This document shows positions 56,528-64,000 of a stretch of DNA of 64,000 nucleotides, in pieces. The notes under the pieces were generated by a model, which saw only the letters and a list, made by a program, of their open reading frames with translations, did not search any database and was not told where the DNA came from. A program made the position numbers and the translations under genes. Every line of letters starts with the position of its first letter. The first letter of the stretch is position 1. Origin of the DNA: Corallium rubrum (Eukaryota; Cnidaria; Anthozoa; Scleralcyonacea; Coralliidae); NCBI GenBank assembly GCA_964035015.1, contig OZ036008.1, positions 1,933,376 to 1,997,375 of the forward strand, written 5' to 3'.

Positions 56528-56803
56528 TTTCAAATTATGAAGCTTAACCATGTAATAAAACCATCCCACAAGCGGGATGTTAAACTTGAACACATAAAGG
56601 TAAAAACTCTATAGGGGTGTTGTGGTCGGGGTATGAGAGGTGGGACATTTTTCCGGGGGGTTGTGGTTAGGTTTAGGGTTTCCGGGGGGTGTGATTTGGT
56701 TTAGGGTTTCCGGGGGGGTATGGGGGTGAGGTTTCGTTTAAAAAGGTTGTCTAATCAGATGGTGGTTTTAGTAGTTGGTTAAGCTTCATAATTTGAAGGA
56801 AAT
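56528..56803. mobile_element. Foldback with G-rich TTTAGGGTTTCCGGGG repeats
   Basis: Arms TTTCAAATTATGAAGCTTAA and TTAAGCTTCATAATTTGAA enclose two copies of GGTTTAGGGTTTCCGGGGGG (56665-56730). Confidence 0.65.
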
Positions 56804-57314
56804 GATAGCTCAATAAACATCTTGTATAAAACCCTCAGATCGTCTGATCCAAGATACGTTGAAAAAGACGGATATAGAAATGGTAATAATTTTACTTTGT
56901 CTTAAAGTCACTGTCAAACTGCTAAAGTGAATACAAGATGTTATTTGTTCCTTACCTCTGTTCCTTAAAAACTGTAGCCTAGGTCCCACCGGATATGGCC
57001 GCCGCGAGATTTTCAGCCTCACTTCCGACTTCAATTTTGCCACGGACGAACCAATAGATGCTCTATCCAGTACAATAAGTATATTATTTGAGATCAGTGT
57101 ATTTAACATGCTCTGTGCGAAATTGTGAAGCGATGTTTCGAAGCGAATTTAGAGCCCTTCTACTGAAATCGTCGGAGTCGGAGTTTCTTACCTTGTGGCT
57201 GCTGGTGGTCAGGAGAGCAGCGAGTTCAAAACTGTTCAATCAATATCTGTCCTCTGAAGTGGGTTAAACAACAAATCTTAGTAATTATGAATACAGAAAG
57301 ATCAAAAGTAAGCA

Positions 57315-57320
57315 TTTATT
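57315..57320 (-). terminator. Candidate polyadenylation signal
   Basis: TTTATT on the plus strand is AATAAA on the minus strand, about 380 nt after the stop codon of the microexon gene. Confidence 0.35.
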
Positions 57321-57696
57321 TCAAATTTTGCCTTAAAAAAATACCGTTTCGAATGTTTTAAGATTAAGGGAGTGATTACATGGACCGGGCTGGACCAGTA
57401 AGCCGGGGTGAGTTTTAAATGGACGTGGGATATATACTGTGGTTTTGGTTCATAATAATCTGATTGCTGTGGCGCGGGTCGTGGCAGAAAGTTCTAGCAG
57501 CAGGCTGTATAGTAGATCTGGCGGTGCTAGCCTTGTTGATCGACGAGACGCATGGCCAATGGGTATAGCGCAATTGTGGTATGGCATCGGAATGATCCGT
57601 TGGCTCGGAATTTCGGAACCTTTGAGGCCCTTTGGAGGCCTCTGGAGTCTGGACGTTGGGAGACCCTGGTTCAATGAACCGTATGAACCACTGGGC

Positions 57697-57828
57697 CTAG
57701 GCTACTGCTGGCCTTCCGGCAGCGTCCATTTCATCATAATCACCACTAGAAGCGGTGTGATAAGAATCAGAAGATGACAAGCTCAAGGAATTAGTCGCCT
57801 TGGTTGACTGGTTTGACGATGGCGTAGA
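57697..57828 (-). CDS. Microexon gene, terminal exon (43 residues)
   Basis: After CTTTTTGTAG the exon begins with a diverged repeat, STPSSNQSTK, then ATNSLSLSSSDSYHTASS and GDYDEMDAAGRPAVA before TAG. Confidence 0.75.
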   Translation of the reverse strand, partial: STPSSNQSTKATNSLSLSSSDSYHTASSGDYDEMDAAGRPAVA

Positions 57829-60800
57829 CTACAAAAAGATAATTTTTAGTTTTAAATTAAGTGGCTCAAAATAGTTCCCAAAGGGGAAGACTCATCAAAA
57901 ATCTAATCAAAAATCTTACCTCAGATGATTGGTTTGGCAATAATGGAGCCTACAGACAGAAGAATTGTTTTTGTTTTAACTTAAGGGTGTGCGTACAAAT
58001 TCCGTTGTTAGGCTACAGTTACTAAGGGTAATTGATTTTTGCAATTAATCTATTTCAAAAATGAACTGCAAATGTATGAAATAATTACGATCTTGAATGC
58101 ATGGTGTATGTAAACAACAGTTCGTCGGTAGGTAACGTTATATGATGACGTCACACTGACGTCATCAAAAATCTACTTACCTCAGATGATTGGTTTGGCA
58201 ATAATGGAGCCTACAAATAAAGAATTGTTTTAACTTAAGGGTGTGTGGACAAAAAGGGTAATTGATTTTAGCAGTTAATCTGTTTCAAAAATGAACTGCA
58301 AATGTACGAAATAAATACGATCTTGAATGCATGGAGTATGTAAACAACAGTTCGTCAGTAGGTGACGCTATATGGTGACGTCACACTGACATCATCAAAA
58401 ATCTACTTACCTCAGATGATTGGTTTGGCAATAATGGAGCCTACATAAAAAGAATTGTTTTACTTAAGGGTGTGTGGACAAAAAGGGTAATTGATTGTAG
58501 CAGTTAATCTGTTTCAAAAATGAACTGCAAATGTACGAAATAAATACGATCTTGTATGCATGGAATATGTAAACAACAGTTCGTCGGTAGGTGACGTTAT
58601 ATGGTGACGTCACACTGACGTCATCAAAAATCTACTTACCCCAGATGAGTGGTTTGGCAATAATGGAACCTACAAAAAAAGAATTGTTTTAACTTAAGGG
58701 TGTGTGGACAAAAAGGGTAATTGATTGTAGCAGTTAATCTATTTCAAAACTGAACTGCAAATGTACAAAATAAATACGATCTTGTATGCATGGAGTATGT
58801 AAACAACAGTTCGTCGGTAGGTGACGTTATATGATGACGTCACACTGATGTCATCAAAAATTTACTTACCTCAGATGATTGGTTTGGCAATAATGGAGTC
58901 TACAAATAAAGAATTGTTTTGACATAAGGGTGTGTGGACAAAAAGGGTAATTGATTTTAGCAGTTAATCTATTTCAAAAATGAACTGCAAATGTAAAAAG
59001 TAATTACGATCTTGAATGTATGGAGTATATAAACAACAGTTCGTTGGAAGGTGACGTAATGTGATGACATCACACTGACATCATCAAACACCTACTTATT
59101 ACCTCAGGTGATGCCAACCTCGTTCCCAGGGCCTTTTTTAAATTAGGATGGCGGGAAACGGTCCTGTGGACTCTGTATTTTTATTGGTTGATTGCTTTTC
59201 TTAAACATTCCTCAGGAAACCTAATTATGTATAGTTTTGGGTCAGTTATAATCAATTATACAATACTCTGGTTGCTATGCGCGTTTTCATTGGTTGTTGG
59301 CCATGATCTATTAGAGGACAGACACACGGATCACGCACGTCAGATCATGTCAGCTGACTTGCTTTTTTCTTTCTTCATGCCCCAAAATCCGGCAAGAAGT
59401 ATTGTGCAATTTTTATATTGTAAAAAAACAAATAGATTCCATTTTTTTGTTGTCTGTTCAGTTATAGATGCGCAGAAGACGTAACAACGTGGTAAGAACA
59501 TCAGTGACCCACTCGGCTGCGTCTCGTGGGCCACTTTTTTGTTCTTACCACGTTGTGACGTCATTTGTGCATCTATAACTGAACAGACAACGGAAAAATG
59601 GCCATGAATCTATTTGTTAAATAGCTTCAACAAAACCGCCAACGGGACCAATTCTCCCACGGGACCGCCATTACTCGGAATGATATTGCATACTAAATTA
59701 AGTTGCTAATTTATTACACCCAGTATTTCTGGGTGCTGTGACCAGCCGATGCCAGAACCTTTTCCCGCCCTCCTAATTTCAAGAAGGCCCTCGGAACGAG
59801 GTTGTGTTTTAACTGAAGGGTGTGCAGACAAATTCCGTTGCCAGACTACAGTTGCTAAGGATAATTGATTTTAGCAGTTAATCTATTTCAAAAATGAACT
59901 GCAAATGTAAGAAATAATTACGATCTTGAATGTATGGACTGTGTAAACAACAGCTCGTTGGTAGGTGACGTCATCAAAAATCTACTTACCTCATGATCAG
60001 ATGATTGGTTTGGCAATAATGGAGACTACAAAAGAGAATTGCTTTTGTTTTAACTTAAGGGTGTGCGGAAAAATTCCGTTGCTAGGTTACAGTTGCTAAG
60101 GGAAAAATTGATGTTAATTGATTTTTGCAGTTAATCTATTTTCTAAATGAACTGGAAAATGTAAAAAACAACGTCATCAAAAACTAACTTACCTCAGATG
60201 ATTGGTTTGACGATGAAGGAGGCTACAAAAAGAGAATTGTTTTTGTTTTAACTTAAGGATGTGCGGACAAATCCCATTGCTAGGCTACAGTTGCTAAGGG
60301 TGATTAATTTTAGCAGTTAATCTATTTTCTAAATGAAATGCAAAATGTGAAAAATAACGTCATCAAAAACTTACTTACCTCGGATGATTGGTTTGACGAT
60401 GAAGGAGACTACAAAAAGAGAATTGTTTTTGGGTTAACTCTTTCCTGTTTGAATCGATCTTTGGTATTTTATTCTGGGAAGCCCTCGGACAGGAATGAGT
60501 TAAGGGTGTGCGGACAAATTCAATTGCTAGGCTACAGTTGCTATGAGTAATTGATTTCAGCGGTTCATCTATTTCAAAAATGAACCGCAAAATGTAAAAA
60601 ATAACCAAGATGTTGAATGTATGGAATATATACACAACACTTTGTCGGTGGATGACGTAATACGACATATGACGTCACACTGACGTCATCAAAACCCTAC
60701 TTACCTCGGCTGGTTGGTTTGACGATGGAGGAGACTACAGATAAAGAGAATTGTTTCTGTTTTAACTTAAGCGGACAAATTTCGTTGCTAGGTTACAGTT

Positions 60801-63399
60801 GCTAAGGGTGATTTAAGACAGTTAATCTATTTTCAAAATGAATTGCGAAATGTAAAAAATAACCAAGATATTGAGTGAATGAAATATACTGATAACAGTT
60901 TGTTGGTGGGTGACGTAATGTGATGGTATCACACTGACATCATCAAAAACTTACCTCGGATGGTTGGTCTGACGATGGCGGTGACTACAAAAAGAGTGAA
61001 TTGTTTTTGTTTTAACTTAAGGTGGCTCCACACAATTTCTTGAAAAATGGAAAATACAAGTTTGAGAGTCCAAAATACGTGATTAAAAAATTCGGAAAAA
61101 GAATAAAACTAAATGTTATGCATAGTTAAACAGTCTGACAATCAAAAATTGTTACCAAATAAATAGCAACAGTTGTTGCTATGGCAACAATGACTTTTCA
61201 AAATGCCAATTACCCTTCAAACTAATTTAATTCGGAAAAAAACTTTAGTGACCCCCAGTTGTGTTTTTTTCATTAAAACTTTTCTTAAAGTATGAGTAAT
61301 CAATAAGCCGATTTTAAAAAAATTCTGTAGAACGAAATTTTTTAAAAATTAGCAAACATGATTTTTCCGGAAAAAAAAAATTATTCGTTCCATTATTTTA
61401 AAATCAGCCAATTGATCACCCATACTTCAAGAAAAGTTTTAATGAAAAAAAAATTGGGGGTCACCAAAGTTTTTTCCGAATTAAATTAGTTTGAAGCTGG
61501 GGTAATTGGCTGCAGTCATTTTGAAACGTCATTGTTGCCATAGTAACAACTGTTGCTATTTAATTGGTAACAGTTTTTGATGGTCAGACTGTTTAAATAT
61601 GCATAACATTTAGTTTTATTCTTTTCCCGAATTGTTTAATCACGTGTTTTGGACTCTCAAACTTGTATTTTGCATTTTTCAAGAAACTGTATGGAGCCAC
61701 CTTAAGGGTGTGCGAACAAATTCCGTTGCTTGGCTATACAGTTGCTATAGTCCGCGTGTTTCAAAATTAAATAAACTGCAAATTGTAAGAAATAATCAAT
61801 ATACGAATGTATGGAATGTATACTGGTGGCCAAAATTATTGATCCACCTATACTTCTGCAAGTCTTCTTGTAATGGTTTTAGAATTTAATAGAGTTCTAT
61901 TAGAACTGTAATATTTTATTTGCACTCTTATATGTCAAAGCATAGATAATGGAAGGGGGACTGGATAGGAAACTTACGAAACCGGAAACGGTGTTTGCAC
62001 AACTTGCTATGGTAATTATACACTGATAAGGGGCTAATGCACCTAACGGAAACACCGCTGCCATACGTTTGCGCATGCGTGAATTCGCTGAGTAAACATT
62101 GCAAGAGAAGTGGGAACTAGCCATGGTGACAACAAGCAGACAGTGAAGACTAAGTAAGTCTCGACTATTCATTTGTGTTTTAAAAAAAGGGTAAAGAAAA
62201 TTACGAAGGGGTAAATTCAGAATAATGTTACAATATTGTCAAAGAAGCCATGCACAAATTACCTACCTTATCTTTTTGGTAGAATGCTTATAATTTTAAC
62301 TTTTGTGTCGGACTCTCGGACCAGTCCAAATATTCCAGTGTTTTCCCACTCTTTTTTCGAGGACGAGCTCGGACGTCGCACATGCGCAAAACGTTTAGCA
62401 GCGGTGTTCCTAAGGGGTGGTCCCACTGTAAAGTTCAGCAGTGTCGGGCTTTAGCCATGTGCCACATGGCTAAAACCAGACACTGCTGAACTAAAGTGAT
62501 ATTACACTATTGTTTAATTTCAGCAATAGCTGATCCTGGCCATGTGGGACCACCCGTTAGGTGCATAAGTGGTGCAAACATCGTTTCCGGTTTCGTAACA
62601 TCATTTTAAGTTTCCTATCCAGTTCCCCTTCCATTATCTATGGTCAAAGTGTATAAAAACAACAATTCTAATTTCTACTCTATTTTAGTAATTTTTGTGA
62701 TTATTAAAACTGAAAGCAGTCTCCTTGGTATCCTCGTAGGCACAGCGAAAGGAGACTCTTGGGGTGAGACAAACCATTTTGATCTTGCTTCACAAGTTTT
62801 CGGTGCGCACGGCGTAGTGACTTATTTTATTACGGTGCTAAAACGTCGCAACGCATAATACCTAGATATTTTATGAATATCTCTAGTTCGAGGCCTGATA
62901 TTTTGAAATAATTTAGACAGCAAAACAGAAGGAAGTGATAGAGAAGTGTACATTTCATAGATGCACCTTCGTTTCTCATCGTACAAGACAATACTAAATA
63001 TATCAGCTAGTTTTCGAAATTCAACGCCGATATCCTTGCGTGATTACGGAAATTTGAAGTCGTATTCAGGTAACTGTTGCGCATGCTCAAACAAAATAAT
63101 ACATGATTTTGGCAGAGCCTCCTTTTGTTTGGCTCGAAACATGCAGGAAGCTCTGCTTCCAAGGTAGGGGCGGGCCTCTATTTTGGTGCAGGAACTGATT
63201 AACGCAGTAATTTAAAGACTTACGATTTGTCTTACGCAACAGTGATCTCTGCTTTCAATAAAACAGCTAACAATGAAAAGCACTATGAGACACAAAGCCA
63301 TAACTACGACTACGATTATGATGACCTCAACTTTCTTCCAAGCTGGCATATTTGACAGTGAATCTGTCATATTTGACAGTGAATCTGTCCAATCGTCAA
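57697..63399 (-). CDS. Microexon-repeat membrane protein gene, 3' part (12 exons, 5' end beyond the window)
   Basis: Minus-strand gene reconstructed from splice sites and phase. The transmembrane exon (63224-63399) ends phase 0. Ten microexons follow, each starting after TAG or CAG and ending at GTAAG, each an exact multiple of three. The terminal exon reaches TAG 57697-57699. The visible product is about 203 residues: an N-M-T sequon and tandem TDSLSNM before a hydrophobic helix, then Cys-Cys and basic residues, then decapeptides of the form [SATVP]-P-x-x-[PS]-[ND]-[QH]-[SP]-[SA]-[EG], then a Ser-rich tail with SGDYDEMD. YDEM fits the YxxM consensus for PI3-kinase SH2 domains. I infer a type I receptor-like protein with a repeat-built cytoplasmic stalk. 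The ectodomain is off-window and the family unknown. Confidence 0.7.
57920..57949 (-). CDS. Microexon 10, APLLPNQSSE
   Basis: 30 nt between GTCTGTAG and GTAAGATT; phase 0. Its donor lacks the downstream hairpin. Confidence 0.75.
58181..58210 (-). CDS. Microexon 9, APLLPNQSSE
   Basis: 30 nt between ATTTGTAG and GTAAGTAG; hairpin arms GATGACGTCA and TGACGTCATC follow the donor. Confidence 0.8.
58411..58440 (-). CDS. Microexon 8, APLLPNQSSE
   Basis: 30 nt between TATGTAG and GTAAGTAG; same coding sequence as microexons 9 and 10. Confidence 0.8.
58640..58669 (-). CDS. Microexon 7, VPLLPNHSSG
   Basis: 30 nt between TTTTGTAG and GTAAGTAG; diverged at four codons from microexon 8 but in frame. 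Confidence 0.75.
58870..58899 (-). CDS. Microexon 6, TPLLPNQSSE
   Basis: 30 nt between ATTTGTAG and GTAAGTAA. Confidence 0.8.
59103..59112 (-). pseudogene. Destroyed microexon
   Basis: Only the last 10 nt (ATCACCTGAG) and a weakened donor GTAATAAG survive; the rest of the exon and its acceptor are replaced by the transposon at 59115-59804. Confidence 0.7.
59115..59804. mobile_element. Transposon with AACCTCGTTCCCAGGGCC ends, nested foldback
   Basis: Ends CAACCTCGTTCCCAGGGCC and GGCCCTCGGAACGAGGTTG are inverted; subterminal GGCGGGAAA pairs with TTTCCCGCC. A foldback 59429-59628 (AACAAATAGATTCCATTTTT...CAGTTATAGATGC) is nested inside. Part of an end also occurs at 17686. Confidence 0.75.
59990..60025 (-). 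CDS. Microexon 5, SPLLPNQSSDHE (36 nt)
   Basis: Same unit with an in-frame 6-nt insertion near its end, between TTTTGTAG and GTAAGTAG. Confidence 0.75.
60193..60222 (-). CDS. Microexon 4, PPSSSNQSSE
   Basis: 30 nt between TTTTGTAG and GTAAGTTA. Confidence 0.75.
60379..60408 (-). CDS. Microexon 3, SPSSSNQSSE
   Basis: 30 nt between TTTTGTAG and GTAAGTAA. Confidence 0.8.
60434..60503 (-). mobile_element. TTAA hairpin-arm element inside a microexon intron
   Basis: CTCTTTCCTGTTTGAATCG...CCTCGGACAGGAATGAG (60438-60499) is bounded by TTAA at both sides. Sister introns have the uninterrupted TTTTAACTTAAGGGTGTG. The family core is partly deleted here. Confidence 0.75.
60705..60734 (-). CDS. Microexon 2, SPPSSNQPAE
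   Basis: 30 nt between ATCTGTAG and GTAAGTAG; hairpin arms with TGACGTCA follow. Confidence 0.75.
60955..60984 (-). CDS. Microexon 1, SPPSSDQPSE
   Basis: 30 nt between TTTTGTAG and GTAAGTTT; first of the array in transcript order. Confidence 0.75.
61017..61705. mobile_element. TTAA-targeting MITE, 681 bp, carrying two X-box motifs
   Basis: Element 61021-61701 with ends GGTGGCTCCACACAATTTCT and a near-complement (TGTATGGAGCCACC), flanked by TTAA (61017-61020, 61702-61705). Arms of about 300 nt are inverted copies. GTTGCTATGGCAAC (61175-61188) and GTTGCCATAGTAAC (61534-61547) match the RFX X-box consensus. Sister introns give the empty site. Confidence 0.85.
61934..62649. mobile_element. Transposon with CATAGATAATGG ends, TSD GTCAAAG
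   Basis: Element 61941-62642; ends CATAGATAATGGAAGGGG and CCCCTTCCATTATCTATG; GTCAAAG flanks both (61934-61940, 62643-62649). Inner arms pair GAAACCGGAAACGGTGTTTG and GCACCTAACGG. 62051-62343 matches 42068-42366. Confidence 0.8.
62414..62555. mobile_element. Nested MITE with GGGTGGTCCCAC ends
   Basis: GGGGTGGTCCCACTG and CATGTGGGACCACCC are inverted. Inside, TTCAGCAGTGTCGGGCTTTA pairs with TAAAACCAGACACTGCTGAA in a long hairpin. Confidence 0.7.
62650..63223. other. Intron sequence, no exon recognised
   Basis: Between the membrane exon and the array. A segment after TTCAAAATATCAG on the minus strand (near 62910) is stop-containing in phase 0, so I do not call it an exon. Confidence 0.4.
63224..63399 (-). 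CDS. Microexon gene, transmembrane exon
   Basis: 176 nt between TTGTTTACAG and GTAAGTCTTT. It starts with two bases completing an upstream codon, then 58 codons: DDWTDSLSNMTDSLSNM, PAWKK, hydrophobic VEVIIIVVVVMALCLIVLFI, VSCFIESRDHCCVRQI. An alternative in-frame donor (GTAAGA) lies 12 nt earlier. NMT is a potential glycosylation site before the helix; the Cys-Cys after it could be palmitoylated. Confidence 0.7.
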
Positions 63400-64000
63400 C
63401 TGTAAACAATACAAACAATTTAGTTTTAGCAACAATTAAGAAAACAACTAAACAAACATAAAAACAACCAAACAAACATAAAAACAACCAAACAAACATA
63501 AAAATAACCAAACAAACATAAAAACAAATGAACATAAAAAATTACACAAATACAAAAATACTGACCAAAAAACATAAAAACGGTCAACGAAAAAACACAA
63601 CAAACAACCATAGAAACAACCTAAAATAAGAACAAGAGAAACAAAACAAACATAAAAACAACAAAACACAATGAAAACAAACAAACAAACATAAAAACAA
63701 CAAAACAAAATGAGAACAAACAAACATAAAAATAACCAAGCCAAAAAAACGTAAAAAACAAACAAACAAACAATCAAACATAAAAACAAACAAACATAAA
63801 AACAAACAAACAATAAAACCAGCCAAACAAACAAACAAACAATCAAACATAAAAACAAACAAACAAACAAACAAACAAACAAACAAACAAACAAACAAAC
63901 AAACAAACAAACAAACAAACAAACAAACAAACAAACAAACAAACAAACAAACAAACAAACAAACAAACAAACAAACAAACAAACAAACAAACAAAATAAA
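63400..64000. repeat. AAAC/ATAAAAAC-rich intronic simple repeat to the window end
   Basis: 63430-63840 is imperfect AAACAAACATAAAAACAACC-type sequence; 63840-63995 is nearly pure (AAAC)n. The long Cys-Leu-Phe-Val frames on the minus strand are artefacts. Confidence 0.9.

Noticed and set aside
56650-56735. Interstitial telomere (TTTAGGG words)
   Set aside because: Only two copies of a 30-bp GGTTTAGGGTTTCCGGGG unit within a foldback; no tandem telomeric array, and animal telomeres use TTAGGG.
57439-57777. 112-codon plus-strand ORF
   Set aside because: It is antisense to the terminal exon and 3' UTR of the minus-strand gene and has no family resemblance or splice context.
57900-60990. CRISPR-like array (short near-identical repeats at about 230-bp spacing)
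   Set aside because: Spacers are long and mutually homologous, repeats are in-frame and bounded by splice signals, and the context is an intron-containing animal genome.

Overview
The window reads as an A+T-rich, intron-bearing, transposon-saturated animal chromosome. Retroelement relics, many palindromic MITEs, a tRNA-derived SINE and an endogenous double-stranded DNA virus of the Maverick/adintovirus type fit a cnidarian, probably an anthozoan (inference from overall character; no host marker gene is complete here).

Layout. 1-4.4 kb: the 3' part of an endogenous virus, with compact intronless genes (capsid-protein C-terminus, packaging ATPase, several virion-type ORFs, a LamG-like jelly-roll protein and a stump of protein-primed DNA polymerase B). 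One gene is broken by an in-frame TAG and the polymerase is almost wholly deleted. 4.4-15.9 kb: MITEs, microsatellites, a 5'-truncated LINE and transposon ORF remnants. 15.9-22.2 kb: a nested block in which an inverted-repeat element encloses a broken foldback MITE and a 3.2-kb hAT transposon with an intact 654-codon but C-terminally short transposase. 22-31.6 kb: degenerate LINE, a large inverted-repeat element carrying later MITE insertions, and a 1.2-kb element made of an inverted minisatellite.

31.6-41.7 kb: a probable small host gene on the + strand whose three phase-matched exons (32922-33031, 38459-38512, 41644-41675) encode a short Gly-rich membrane protein. Its introns hold a Penelope-like RT fragment split by a TTAA MITE, a 0.5-kb (AAAC)n array and several foldbacks. 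42-57 kb: more MITEs, a SINE with long target-site duplications, an internally deleted copia element with TSDs and LTR ends visible, and a 1.5-kb element with 9-bp TSDs.

57.7-63.4 kb (- strand): the most interesting locus. It is the 3' end of a gene that appears to encode a single-pass membrane protein. A transmembrane exon (63224-63399) is followed by ten intact, phase-0 microexons (nine of 30 nt, one of 36 nt), each encoding one Ser/Pro/Asn/Gln-rich decapeptide. The terminal exon adds a half-diverged repeat and a tail with a YxxM tyrosine motif. The exon-intron units are tandem duplicates, many carrying a conserved hairpin just downstream of the 5' splice site. One unit has been destroyed by a transposon, and TTAA elements sit in two introns, with sister introns acting as empty-site controls.
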